Shown in pieces: positions 47,188 through 56,723 of a DNA stretch of 64,000 nt. The stretch's first letter is position 1. Each line of letters begins with the position of its first letter. Made by a program: the position numbers and the translations under genes. The notes beneath the pieces were generated by a model. The model was not told where the DNA came from and made no database searches. It saw nothing but the letters and a program-made list of their open reading frames with translations. This DNA is from Zunongwangia profunda SM-A87 (GTDB lineage: Bacteria > Bacteroidota > Bacteroidia > Flavobacteriales > Flavobacteriaceae). Location: assembly GCF_000023465.1 (NCBI RefSeq), contig NC_014041.1, positions 2,610,001-2,674,000 of the forward strand. The letters are read 5' to 3'.

Positions 47188-48603
47188 TTAATAGGTTCCT
47201 ATATTATCAACTGTATTTTTTTCGAATGATTCCCATTCGTCACTATTATACGTTGCTGAAGGAGCAGTAACCGTAGCTTTTCTTCGTAGTGTTACATCCT
47301 TTGCAAAATCATCGCCTCCTGAGGTTCCAATCATATCGATAAGCGTTCCGTCTTTAAATAAACCTACCGGATCGTTCCCATTAAAATCGATTGGGGCACC
47401 GCCCTGACTAATGTCCGCTTCATCCAATAGTTTTTGTAAATCTGATTGTGAATTGATAATAACTAAAACTTCTCCTGGGGCTAAGGTTCCAGATAACGAA
47501 AGCTCATTACTCCATTCTCCGTTACCATTTACCTGTTTTTGAATGCTATACCCGGATAGATTAGCAGTTTCTTGAGAAATGTTTAGTATTTCGAGCGCTT
47601 TATTATTTCCGCCACCTTCAACATATTCAGAAAAAAGTAAAACAGCATTCGTACTACCTTCATTATCTCCACCGGTGTTATCTTCTTCCTCTTCACCGTC
47701 ATTACCATTATCTTCCGCCGGAGTTTCGGTATACTCTTCAGAAATCGGACCACTATATTCGGTTGTCCATGTGTTTACAGCTTCATCATCACCACCCCAA
47801 AGCACTGTTGCTAAATATGGATTATCTATAAATGGGTTACGATTTCCCTGAGCTGCAGCAATTACATTATTTTTTTGAACCTCTAAAATAGATACCGGAT
47901 CTGCTGCATTCCATTCTAGAAATAAATCCAGATTCCCTACGGTCTCGAAGCTTTGGTCATAGCGAATGCTCATATACATTACAATTCTTGCTACATCGCC
48001 TCTCCAATCGTCGCCAGGATACCATCCGTTAGTCTTAGAGGAGAATGTTCCTTCTCCAGAAACAAATGGGCTGTTTCCTCTGTTTGAATTGATGCTAATA
48101 TCTGCAGGATAAAAATTATGAAGATCAGCTTCACCTATTTCAACATTAATTTTAGATTTAGGATAAACATGTTCGGTATTGAATGTTTGATTTTTATTGT
48201 CGTTGTTACCCGATTCATATTGATCTTTAGGTCTGCTTTCACCAGAATATACTAAAACTACATGATCGGGATTGTTAGGATCTTCAGTAGCGTCATATAA
48301 GTAATCGTGACGTTGCCAGTATTCCAAAACTGTAGTATGCTGCGTTGAAGTGAGGGTAATTAATTCTTCTTTTAATTCTTCTACACTTACCTCAAAAGAT
48401 ACATTACTATAGTAATCTGTGATTTCTTCGGGAATTGTAAAATTAAGGTTTAATACATCGCCGTCTTCTTCGCCAACTTCATCGGGATTATCTGAATTCT
48501 CCGTGTCCTCGTCAGGGTTTAGTGTTATATCGTCATCTTCACTACAAGAAATTAGAAAAATAAAAAGAAAACAAAATAAAAAATTACTGAATTTAAACTT
48601 CAT
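47188..48603 (-). CDS. secreted endonuclease I family protein with lamin-tail domain
   Basis: A protein of 471 aa with a lipoprotein signal (Cys20 in FLISCSED) and an acidic linker. The endonuclease I core has NTEHVYPKSKI and ADLHNFYPADISINSNRGN (about 143-185), where the His acts in catalysis with Mg. A low-complexity acidic linker (about 290-315) leads to a lamin-tail-like domain (about 317-420, LFSEYVEGGGNNKALEILNIS). It likely degrades extracellular DNA or RNA for nutrients, or processes surface nucleic acid. The lamin-tail domain may anchor or bind DNA. Confidence 0.92.
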   Translation of the reverse strand: MKFKFSNFLFCFLFIFLISCSEDDDITLNPDEDTENSDNPDEVGEEDGDVLNLNFTIPEEITDYYSNVSFEVSVEELKEELITLTSTQHTTVLEYWQRHDYLYDATEDPNNPDHVVLVYSGESRPKDQYESGNNDNKNQTFNTEHVYPKSKINVEIGEADLHNFYPADISINSNRGNSPFVSGEGTFSSKTNGWYPGDDWRGDVARIVMYMSIRYDQSFETVGNLDLFLEWNAADPVSILEVQKNNVIAAAQGNRNPFIDNPYLATVLWGGDDEAVNTWTTEYSGPISEEYTETPAEDNGNDGEEEEDNTGGDNEGSTNAVLLFSEYVEGGGNNKALEILNISQETANLSGYSIQKQVNGNGEWSNELSLSGTLAPGEVLVIINSQSDLQKLLDEADISQGGAPIDFNGNDPVGLFKDGTLIDMIGTSGGDDFAKDVTLRRKATVTAPSATYNSDEWESFEKNTVDNIGTY

Positions 48604-49053
48604 CGTTAGAATGATTTGTGGTTTTATAGATTAAAATTGATTTAAAATACCGGTATGTTGTAGCATGCGAATTTAAGTTTTAAAGTTTGGAATTGACTTT
48701 AAGATATCATTAACTTTGATAATATTGATATATTAATGGTTAAGAACCGCGGTTTAACATAAAAGTATTTAGCAGTTAATTTGTATCATTAAGTGAAATT
48801 TAAAAGAAAGTTTTATTAGATCTGAGGTAGTTTATAAATGCCCCCAAAATAAATCTTAGGCCAAAGCATCTTTTACTACGGTTTCATGTAGCACTTAGAT
48901 TAAAATATGATCAATTTTACTTTAGTTTTTTGGTGATGAAGCCAATATAATATCTGATTTTTTACTCTATTAGTACCATACTTTATTCTATTTTATAGAA
49001 AGATAAAAGCGTCATGTCAGGATAATCGTTTTACAATAATAAGGAGAACCTAT
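48604..49053. other. intergenic region of about 450 bp, no gene seen
   Basis: AT-rich, between the endonuclease start and the SDR stop. It should hold the endonuclease promoter. No ORF with coding features, RNA gene or strong hairpin was recognised. Confidence 0.45.
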
Positions 49054-49893
49054 TTACTCAAAATCTGTTGAAAAGGATACTTCTTTTCGCTTTTTCATCG
49101 AATCTGCTAACTCTTCAATTTTAGAAAAAGCCCTATCGTAAGCATCACTGCCTAAAAATAGGTTTATGGGTGGATGGGGTTCATTTACAAGTTTTAATAA
49201 CACAGCAGCCACCTTATCGGGATTTCCGATTTGATGGCCATCTATTGATTTAAACTTTTGATGCGCTGTTCTAATATGCTCGTAAGCTGAAATTTGGTTT
49301 TGGTTTAGCTCGATGGATTCTTCCTTGGCAAAACTTGTTCTAAACCAACCGGGAGAAATTATGGAAACATTTATTCCGAATGGCTTCAACTCTTGGGCTA
49401 AAGCTTCAGAAAGTCCGTTCATGGCCGATTTGGCTGCTCCATATACCGACCAACCCGTGCCAGGAGCAAAACCGGCAATTGATGAAATATTGATGATATG
49501 ACCGGATTGCTCTTTTCGCATATAAGGAAGCGCTTGTTGTATGACTTTAATTACGGCAAAGAAATTAACATCAAAACTCTGTTGAATTTCATCCTCGGTT
49601 AGTTCTTCTAAAGCGCCACCGGTACCATAGCCCGCGTTGTTCACTACGACATCAATTTTACCAAAACTGTCAATGGTCGATGCGATGGAGTTTTTGATGG
49701 ATTGCTCATTGGTGAGCTCTACTTCAAGCGGAAGAAAAGAAGCTGCATATTTACTTCCTACTTTTTTAGATAGTGTTTTTACATTTCTGCTTGTGGCGGC
49801 AACTTTTTCGCCTTTTAGTAAAAGTTGTTTTGTTAGTGATAATCCGAGCCCTTTAGAGGCTCCGGTGATGTACCAAATTTTTGAATTTTGCAT
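49054..49893 (-). CDS. SDR family NAD(P)-dependent oxidoreductase
   Basis: A protein of 279 aa. Glycine-rich cofactor motif TGASKGLG (residues 10-17), NNAG near residue 90 and catalytic YGAAK near 155, the full classical SDR set. It reduces or oxidises an unknown carbonyl or hydroxyl compound. An AraC regulator gene lies 76 bp upstream on the same strand, a common pairing that suggests specific control of this SDR. A TAATTTTG element (49910-49917) lies just before the start. Confidence 0.94.
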   Translation of the reverse strand: MQNSKIWYITGASKGLGLSLTKQLLLKGEKVAATSRNVKTLSKKVGSKYAASFLPLEVELTNEQSIKNSIASTIDSFGKIDVVVNNAGYGTGGALEELTEDEIQQSFDVNFFAVIKVIQQALPYMRKEQSGHIINISSIAGFAPGTGWSVYGAAKSAMNGLSEALAQELKPFGINVSIISPGWFRTSFAKEESIELNQNQISAYEHIRTAHQKFKSIDGHQIGNPDKVAAVLLKLVNEPHPPINLFLGSDAYDRAFSKIEELADSMKKRKEVSFSTDFE

Positions 49894-49969
49894 AACTTTA
49901 TATTTTCCACAAAATTAAGCTGGACCACTGGCTTTAAATTTACCCTAAAGAAACCATAGTTTGTAACCA

Positions 49970-50863
49970 TCAAACCTTTCTGAAGTCTGATGGAGCATAC
50001 TGGGTTTGGCTTTTAAAAAATGAGCTAAAATGAGACTGGTCTTTATAACCAAGTGCTTCACTAATTTCAGCAATATTCCAGTTGCTATGCTTAAGTAATG
50101 CTTTTGCCTCACTCAATAAGCGTTCGTTAATGAGTTCAGTGGTGGTTTTTCCTGTCGTTTTCTTTAAAACCCGGTTTAAGTAATTGATATGGATGGCCAG
50201 TTGGTCTGCGAAATCGGCCGGGGTTCGACAAGTAATCTTTTGGGAGATGCTTTCTATAGAGAATTGCCTATCCAATACCTCCATAAATACAGCCGTAATC
50301 CTAGTAGCGGCATTGGTAGATTCAGGCTTTGCAGGACTAACCGAAAGTTTAAGAGCACTAAATATTAATGCTGACACATAACTTTTAATCAGCTCATATT
50401 TATAGCTGTAATCCCCTTCCATTTCATTTTTCATTTTGACAAAAAGTGGATGTATTTCTGCAAATAAATCATCTGAAAGTGGATAGATGGGTTTTGAAAA
50501 AGGTTTAAATAGTGGTAGGTCAGTGAGATGAATTCTAAGGCTATCCTTAAAAAAATCTTCTTTAAAAACACAAAAATAACCTTTGGTTCCTGGGGCTAAT
50601 GTTTCGTAAGTATAGGGCGTATTGGGGTTGAAAAATAAAAGTGTCTTCCCTGAAACCGGAATACTTTCATCGCCAAAGTGAAAAATATTTTCGCCCTCAA
50701 ATAGCAGAATTTTATAAAAATCCCGCCGCACATAAGCGGGGGTCTTCACATTATATTTCATGTTTTCTTCAATAGTAAACATGTCAAACAACCCATTTTT
50801 CTGATTTTTGATTTTTGGTGGTGTTTGAAACTTATGCTTATAAAATTCTTCTAAAGATTCCAA
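49970..50863 (-). CDS. AraC family transcriptional regulator
   Basis: A protein of 297 aa. The N-terminal part (about 1-170) looks like a cupin-like sensing domain, and the C-terminal AraC double helix-turn-helix is clear (HINYLNRVLKKTTGKTTTELINERL, then WNIAEISEALGYKDQSHFSSFFKSQ). It is placed directly upstream of and codirectional with the SDR gene and probably controls it. The ligand is unknown. Confidence 0.92.
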   Translation of the reverse strand: MESLEEFYKHKFQTPPKIKNQKNGLFDMFTIEENMKYNVKTPAYVRRDFYKILLFEGENIFHFGDESIPVSGKTLLFFNPNTPYTYETLAPGTKGYFCVFKEDFFKDSLRIHLTDLPLFKPFSKPIYPLSDDLFAEIHPLFVKMKNEMEGDYSYKYELIKSYVSALIFSALKLSVSPAKPESTNAATRITAVFMEVLDRQFSIESISQKITCRTPADFADQLAIHINYLNRVLKKTTGKTTTELINERLLSEAKALLKHSNWNIAEISEALGYKDQSHFSSFFKSQTQYAPSDFRKV

Positions 50864-51352
50864 TTATATAATGAGTTTGGTGATGTATTTAAGCAGTTGG
50901 TTTGTTTATCTGGCTGCTAATATCTGTATATGACTATCTGAGTATTTAAATAACTAATTTAGCAAATACAAACCTAATAGAAAATTGGAGTAGAATTATA
51001 TAATTAAGTTCGAATGAGCAATAAATTATATATGGTTTTATCCAAAATTTTTTCATTTGATTTAATGTTATCTTGAGTTCCAATGTTCCATTAGTCACAG
51101 GAGATATAATTAAAATCATTTCATTTTCTTGAATAGTTTATTTATTTGGATGATTCTAAGCGTTTTTTTACAATCTTGCCTTAAAATGATAGAATTGATT
51201 ATTTATTGATTTGTATTAGTGCGGGTATCTTTATATCCACAAGGATAGAATATTAAGTTGGGAAAGATTAATGTGCTTTATAGAAAGGTTTAACAGGAGG
51301 CGTTATTAAGTAAAGGAAGCAGGATTACTGAAAGAGTTATCTTATATTTAGA
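50864..51352. other. intergenic region of about 490 bp, no gene seen
   Basis: Between the AraC start and the histidine kinase stop. AT-rich, with no convincing ORF, hairpin or repeat. Confidence 0.45.
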
Positions 51353-52450
51353 TTATTTGACTTTCGGAAAATAAAGATCTACCTTAATACCATGGCCTGG
51401 GCGACTATGTATGGATACTTTTCCTCCAAGTTCATCCATATGACTTTGGAGCAGATAAAGTCCCAATCCTTTACTATCTTTTGTGATATTTTCTGTCACT
51501 ACTTTTTCCTGAAATGCTTGCTGGTGGGCTTGAAAAATGCGTTCCTTATACTTTTCTGCATCAAAACCAATTCCATTGTCTTTATATTCTAAATGAATAA
51601 ATGAATTGGTTTGTGAACTTTTCATAGCGATAATTAATTGTGGCTTTGCCGTTGCATATTTTATGGAGTTCGAGATAAGATTTAAAAAAATACTATAGAG
51701 GTAGGTTTTACTGAAATAAACCATCTCTGCTTCTGAAAAGTCAATTTTCAGCTTAACATTTATGGCCGTCAGTAGGGTTTTAATATTTTCTAGAACCCGT
51801 TGTAATACGGAATAAAGATAAATATTGTCTGCTTTTATTTTTTCTTCTGAATTTCTTTTAAGCTCGTCTATATAATCACTAAGGGTTACTTTTAATTCTT
51901 CTGTGGCATCTGCTATAAGATCAACAATCTCTCTGTTTTCAGGATCAATATTTTCTAAATCCAATAATGAATATAAATTCTGCAAGTTACTCACACAAGA
52001 TCGTAAATCATGCGAAGTCATATAGTTCACTTTTTGCAGAGCTTTGTTGCGTTGATTTAGATTTTGAATCATATCATTACGATGATTTTCCAATAATTTT
52101 TTTGCGGTGATATCCTTAGCAATCGCATAAATTAACTGGCGCTCTGGTATAGGAATAGAAGTCCAGGATAACCATATGGTCTCTCCGGATTTTGTTATAT
52201 ATCGATTTTCGAAATCATACAGCGGCCTACTATTCTGCAGGTTCAAACGAGCCTGTTTAGTCTTCTCATAGTCCTCAGGATGCAAAAAATCCAGGATAGG
52301 ACGATGTTGTAGTTCCATCATGGAATAGCCCAGGCGTTTGCATAAAGCCGGATTAACCTGCCGCAAAAATCCGTCATAGCCCGCGATACAAAGTAAATCT
52401 GCAGACCATAGGAAAAAATGTTTAAACTGTATATCGTTTTGAGATGTCAT
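51353..52450 (-). CDS. PAS domain sensor histidine kinase
   Basis: A protein of 365 aa without membrane helices, thus cytosolic. One PAS/PAC unit (about 10-125, ADLLCIAGYDGFLRQVNPALCKRLGYS), the HisKA phospho-acceptor box MTSHDLRSCVSN (about 147-158) and a HATPase domain with NLISNSIKYA, DNGIGFD and GLGLYLLQSHM. It has full kinase capacity and is divergent from the PAS-HisKA/response regulator pair on the other strand, which lacks an ATPase domain, so it may supply the phosphate. Confidence 0.93.
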   Translation of the reverse strand: MTSQNDIQFKHFFLWSADLLCIAGYDGFLRQVNPALCKRLGYSMMELQHRPILDFLHPEDYEKTKQARLNLQNSRPLYDFENRYITKSGETIWLSWTSIPIPERQLIYAIAKDITAKKLLENHRNDMIQNLNQRNKALQKVNYMTSHDLRSCVSNLQNLYSLLDLENIDPENREIVDLIADATEELKVTLSDYIDELKRNSEEKIKADNIYLYSVLQRVLENIKTLLTAINVKLKIDFSEAEMVYFSKTYLYSIFLNLISNSIKYATAKPQLIIAMKSSQTNSFIHLEYKDNGIGFDAEKYKERIFQAHQQAFQEKVVTENITKDSKGLGLYLLQSHMDELGGKVSIHSRPGHGIKVDLYFPKVK

Positions 52451-52665
52451 TAGTTAAAATGATTTAATCTATTTTTCTATTAGATTAAGTATTTATTTTC
52501 CGAAAATAGGAGAAAATTGACATTTTTTTTAATTTACTGATAAAAAATTATCTTGATTATTAAACCTTAATATAAAACGTATTTTATTGAAATATTGATT
52601 TATATTCGACAATTATTAAATAAAAAATTGTTGTTGCGATAAGCATTTAATAAATACCTCTAGTT

Positions 52666-54381
52666 ATGGACAATATGCATTGTCTTTTTTTTAAAATCGA
52701 TACAACATCTAGCTCACTTTATAAAGATTTGTCCCATATTCTAAAGGAATTGGGGCTTAATAATATGGATGATTTCGGATTGTCTTCAGTAAAATCGAGT
52801 AATGTTGACTTTGTATTTGTTCATCACAATTCTATAGATCAGGGCATTCCTAAAAAACCGATAGCAAACAATACAGCCATCCTTATTTTGAATCCTGATG
52901 TCGAAGAGAATTTTTCTACGATACAAGATTTAGGATATTCAGACGTATTATATACCGACTGGTTAGATAAAAGACATTTAAAAAACTGTATTCAAAAACG
53001 TTTAGAATTTTCTAACAATAAGGTGCAGGAGCTTTCTAATACGATCAGCCTCTTACAATATAATCGTATGATAGGGGAGTGGGAGTATGATGTAAGCTCG
53101 AAAAAGATCTCCTGGTCAAAGAATGTCTTTAAGATGTTTAATTCCCCTGAACATATTGCTGAAAATATGATTTGGCAAATGGCTGTTACGGCAAATGATC
53201 GTAAATTAATTTTTAATGCCCTTTTTAAAAATCCATATTCAAGTATTCAATCTTTTGAATTTCACGCATTGGTCGGCAAAGGTAGGAACCGTCATTTTAA
53301 GGCAATTGCTAAAATTATATTTAAAAACAATCTTCCTTTTAAAATTTCCGGTATTCTTGAAGATATTACACCTGAGCGTGAAAGTAGAAAATACTTGTTA
53401 GAAGTGTTGAATGAAAGAAAAGAGATTTTAGATACCATTCATGTAGGTGTTCTTAGACTCAACAATAATGAAGAAATAGTTCAGTATAATACAGCGTTAA
53501 TTACAATGTTAGGCTTAAATAATGGTCTTTACGGGCAATCAATGCAAGAATTAGCCCAAAATGGCGCTTATGCCAGTTTGGTTTTTAATACAGTAAAGAA
53601 AAAACTGGCTAAAAAACGAACGCTTGTAGGCCAGGTTTATGATCGACAGAAAAATAGATGGTATGAATATACCATTATCCATAGCACGACGAATAGCTAT
53701 GTTTACTTTAGGGATATCTCTAAAGTTAAATTTCAGGAGTTTCAGTTCAAAAAAATTCAACATTTACAGCGCTATGTAATTCAAAGTGCTAGGAATTGTA
53801 TCTGGGTAGTTGATAGGAAGCATAATTTAATCCTGTCTAATCCGGCGTTTCATGATCATGTTCGTAATTTTTATAAAGTTGTGGAATCAGGGGAAGACCA
53901 AAGTGGTTTATTATCTCAAATGACCAGAAAAAATCGTTGGCAATGGCTTATAATGTATAGAAAGGCTTTTCAGGGAGAACAAATAAATTTTCAATATTGT
54001 GAAATGGATAAATTAACTCAGCGAATTAGATATTATGAAATTTCTCTTAACCCTATAATCCAGGAAGATAGCGATCAAATAATTGGAGTATCCGGTTTTT
54101 CCACAGAAATTACGGAGAAGATGGAAAAAGTAAAAGCTCTTGAGACGCAATACCGTAAGCTTAATGAAATAAAATGGACGCAAGCTCATATTGTCCGTGC
54201 CCCCTTAGCAAATATTCTTGGGATAATTCATATTTTGCGTAATCAGAAATTAAACGAGGAGGTGACTCAATTTATTCATTATATGGATACAGAAAGTAAA
54301 AAACTAGATATGCTGGTGCGTAAAATTTGTGAAATTTCAGAAACGAAAGAAGAAATTCATGACTATTATACTCTTAGATGA
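52666..54381 (+). CDS. multi-PAS protein with HisKA-like end but no ATPase domain
   Basis: A protein of 571 aa. The N-terminal 115 residues resemble a degenerate receiver-like fold without clear phospho-Asp. Three PAS-like units follow (about 130-240, 245-360, 370-485). The C-terminus shows a HisKA-like helix pair with AHIVRAPLANILGIIHILR (about 510-530), holding a candidate phospho-acceptor His, but the protein stops without a HATPase domain. The response regulator starts inside its last codons (54359). It could therefore be a phosphotransfer scaffold fed by another kinase. This is inferred, not shown. Confidence 0.85.
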   Translation: MDNMHCLFFKIDTTSSSLYKDLSHILKELGLNNMDDFGLSSVKSSNVDFVFVHHNSIDQGIPKKPIANNTAILILNPDVEENFSTIQDLGYSDVLYTDWLDKRHLKNCIQKRLEFSNNKVQELSNTISLLQYNRMIGEWEYDVSSKKISWSKNVFKMFNSPEHIAENMIWQMAVTANDRKLIFNALFKNPYSSIQSFEFHALVGKGRNRHFKAIAKIIFKNNLPFKISGILEDITPERESRKYLLEVLNERKEILDTIHVGVLRLNNNEEIVQYNTALITMLGLNNGLYGQSMQELAQNGAYASLVFNTVKKKLAKKRTLVGQVYDRQKNRWYEYTIIHSTTNSYVYFRDISKVKFQEFQFKKIQHLQRYVIQSARNCIWVVDRKHNLILSNPAFHDHVRNFYKVVESGEDQSGLLSQMTRKNRWQWLIMYRKAFQGEQINFQYCEMDKLTQRIRYYEISLNPIIQEDSDQIIGVSGFSTEITEKMEKVKALETQYRKLNEIKWTQAHIVRAPLANILGIIHILRNQKLNEEVTQFIHYMDTESKKLDMLVRKICEISETKEEIHDYYTLR

Positions 54382-54739
54382 TGATCCTATCACCAATATT
54401 ATCAATCAAAAAGTTGTAAGCAGTTTCTTTCCTGAAGATAGTATTGATGTTTTTACTAATCCCAAACAAGCAATATCTTGTATCGAAAATATGGTTAATG
54501 AGAAGATACTATTGTTTTTAGACTTAAACATGCCTGTTTTAAACGGTTGGGAAGTGCTGGCATACCTGGATGCTCATAAAAGATTTGATAACATTAAGGT
54601 TATTATCGTAAGTTCGACCCCAACCGAGGGCGATAAAAGGCGTTCCTATAAGCACTCCCGAGTGAAATCATTTATTATAAAACCCTTAACGTATCCTAAA
54701 GTGGAAAAATTGAAAAATGATCTGCTACTTCAGAATTGA
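54359..54739 (+). CDS. single-domain response regulator
   Basis: A protein of 126 aa from ATG 54359; a frame start at 54329 would add ten residues and is less likely. It is a bare receiver: acidic DDD at 7-9, phospho-acceptor D54 in LFLDLNMP, conserved Ser/Thr in VSSTP and Lys in IIKPL. No output domain. It overlaps the PAS-HisKA gene by 23 bases, so translation is coupled and the two should act together. Confidence 0.93.
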   Translation: MTIILLDDDPITNIINQKVVSSFFPEDSIDVFTNPKQAISCIENMVNEKILLFLDLNMPVLNGWEVLAYLDAHKRFDNIKVIIVSSTPTEGDKRRSYKHSRVKSFIIKPLTYPKVEKLKNDLLLQN

Positions 54740-54868
54740 TAAAAAACCAATCAAAAATAGACAGGTTTATAATCTAGTCGACACGATTGTAACAACAACT
54801 TATAAGAATACTGAATTGAATTCATATAAAGCGGAAAGTGAAGAATGGGTGTACAAAGCTTTTTGCTG

Positions 54869-55021
54869 AGCATTTTAATAGTAGCCGTTAGGCGAGGTGG
54901 AACTTAAGAAAAACACTGAGTTTTTAAGGGCAAAAGTCCCCAAAACCAAGCATTGGAAAAAAAGTACCCTAAAAGTCTATAAAAATAATGTTCTAAAAAA
55001 TACTATTTTTAGCTATAGTTA
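54869..55021 (+). repeat. direct repeat, copy 1 (leader of cassette unit 1)
   Basis: About 153 bp that recur at 56191-56349 with high identity. Long identical blocks include GAGCATTTTAATAGTAGCC, GGGCAAAAGTCCCC and CTAAAAGTCTATAAAAATAA. It ends 34 bp before a start codon and contains GTTAGGC at 54889-54894. Confidence 0.88.
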
Positions 55022-55055
55022 GCAGAATTGTCAACAAGCGTAATTAAGATTAATA

Positions 55056-55298
55056 ATGAATATAAATATACAAGAGCTATCAGATAAAAAATTACTAAAA
55101 GATTTAAAACCAAAAAAAATCATTTTAGGCTTTTACGCTATGATGATTATTATTTTAGTGACTTGTGCTATTATAATTACCATAAATAAAGGAGCTAAAG
55201 TTTTTATTTTTATGCCATTCGTTTTTACATTTTTCTTATTTCGTTCTTGGCGAGATTATGTTAAAACAAAAATGGAAATTAAGAGAAGAAATCTATAA
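55056..55298 (+). CDS. small two-helix membrane protein
   Basis: A protein of 80 aa with an N-terminal charged segment (ELSDKKLLKDLKPKK) and two hydrophobic helices (about 23-43 and 48-63). No family known to me by name, but similar small proteins occur in Bacteroidetes. It precedes the DUF3667 gene by 4 bp, so both are probably cotranscribed from the repeat leader. Confidence 0.65.
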   Translation: MNINIQELSDKKLLKDLKPKKIILGFYAMMIIILVTCAIIITINKGAKVFIFMPFVFTFFLFRSWRDYVKTKMEIKRRNL

Positions 55299-55302
55299 TA
55301 AA

Positions 55303-56100
55303 ATGGCTGAATCTTGTTTAAATTGTGGAAAATCCATAGAAGAAAACTACTGTGGAAATTGTGGTCAAAAAAGGTTTAGCAGGATCGATAGAAAATACAT
55401 ATTTTCTGAATTGGAAAATACGGTCTTACAAACAAATAAAGGATTTCTATTCTCTGTAAAAAGCATACTTAAGAATCCAGGAAAGACAGCAAAAGAATTT
55501 ATCAATGGTAGCAGAATAAATCATTATAAACCAATATTATTAGCTTTTCTTTTGAGTGGTATATCCGCTTTCATCTCTTTTCAAATTGTAGGGCTAAAAG
55601 AAATTATGGAATTGTACTATTTAGAACAAAATTTGAATTCTCCATTGATGATTGATATTTTGTCTTTTACCTCAAGCTACAATTCTCTAATTATGTTATC
55701 TTTTATTCCATTTTTAGCACTTTTAACCAAAATAGGATTTAGAAAATGTGGACAAAATTATTATGAACATATAGTTATAAATTCCTATATATTATCGGTA
55801 TATACCATTGTAAATATAATTGTTATTTATCCGATAATGCTTTTTTTAAACGATGATCCAGGTTTAATTATTCAAGTATCAAGTTTGTCAATGTTTACAA
55901 TACCAGTCATAATGGTTTGGTTTTTTAAAGGTTTCTATGAACAAAAATCATTAAAAAGTATTATAAGTAGAGTTTTAATAGTAATGCTTCTTGGTTTTGT
56001 GGCATTTATAATTTTAATGATATTATCTATCATTGCAGGTTTCGTATTTGCCCTACTTAAAGGGGGGCCAGAGGCGTTAGAATATATAAAACCACAATAA
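55303..56100 (+). CDS. DUF3667 domain membrane protein with zinc ribbon
   Basis: About 265 aa from ATG 55303; a longer frame to 55258 overlaps the upstream gene and is less likely. Residues 5-20 carry a CxxC-x8-CxxC zinc ribbon (CLNCG ... CGNCG). RNHYKP-like segment (INHYKPILLAFLL) and about five membrane helices follow, as in DUF3667 proteins. Function of the family is unknown. Motif ATAACTAAG-N7-GTGG follows 10 bp after the stop. Confidence 0.82.
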   Translation: MAESCLNCGKSIEENYCGNCGQKRFSRIDRKYIFSELENTVLQTNKGFLFSVKSILKNPGKTAKEFINGSRINHYKPILLAFLLSGISAFISFQIVGLKEIMELYYLEQNLNSPLMIDILSFTSSYNSLIMLSFIPFLALLTKIGFRKCGQNYYEHIVINSYILSVYTIVNIIVIYPIMLFLNDDPGLIIQVSSLSMFTIPVIMVWFFKGFYEQKSLKSIISRVLIVMLLGFVAFIILMILSIIAGFVFALLKGGPEALEYIKPQ

Positions 56101-56190
56101 AGTTTTGCCAATAACTAAGTCCTCTTGTGGTCGCTTGCGACCCAAAATGAACATCCTGTTGACTGGCGTTAAGTTGGAGTTTATTTTTTT

Positions 56191-56349
56191 GAGCATTTTA
56201 ATAGTAGCCGTTAGGCTGGGGGTAGACTTGTGAAAAATACAGGTTGAGTTTTTAAGGGCAAAAGTCCCCAAAACCAAGAATTGGAAAGAAAGTCTCCTAA
56301 AAGTCTATAAAAATAATGTTCTAAAAAAATACCATTTTTAGCTATCGTT
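56191..56349 (+). repeat. direct repeat, copy 2 (leader of cassette unit 2)
   Basis: About 159 bp matching the repeat at 54869-55021 with a few small indels. It ends about 10 bp before the start codon of the frameshifted lipoprotein and again contains GTTAGGC (56210-56216). Note GGTCGC-TT-GCGACC, a small hairpin just before it at 56130-56143. Confidence 0.88.
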
Positions 56350-56359
56350 GTAAACCATG

Positions 56360-56723
56360 ATGAAAAAAAATCAAAACTTTAATATTATTACTTTTGATTT
56401 CTTTGATTACGTTTAGTTGTGAGAAGAAAAACAATTTATTGGAAATTGGAATATCAGATGTTTTGCACAAAACATTTTTCCTACATAAAAACTGTAATAC
56501 TGACTTTTATTACAATGTAATGGTTAAAAATGACTCTATTTTTGTTGATGGAAAAGAATATTTCTGGAAATCATATTGGATGTCCAAAACATTTAAAATG
56601 TATTTCGACAAGGACAATCTGATTGAGAAAATGGAAAACTATGTTGAATTGCAAGTCATAAAAAGTTGGGAAGAATACAACAACAAAAAACTTTTTCTAA
56701 TAACTAAGCAGCCGTGTGGCTAG
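56360..56723 (+). pseudogene. small lipoprotein gene frameshifted in an A8 tract
   Basis: The ATG at 56360 leads after two bases into an A8 run (56363-56370). As read, the frame after ATG stops within about 60 bp. With one A fewer it becomes a perfect lipoprotein signal (basic start, about ten hydrophobic residues, LITFSC lipobox) joined to the open frame that ends at 56723. The mature part (about 100 aa) is polar and has no family I recognise. It may be a sequencing error or a slippage-controlled gene. The frame ends in the shared ATAACTAAG motif. Confidence 0.6.

Noticed and set aside
54869..56349. Integron attC sites
   Set aside because: GTTAGGC is present in both repeats, but no convincing inverse core (RYYYAAC) pairs with it at the right distance and no integrase is in the window. 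Kept only as a hypothesis.
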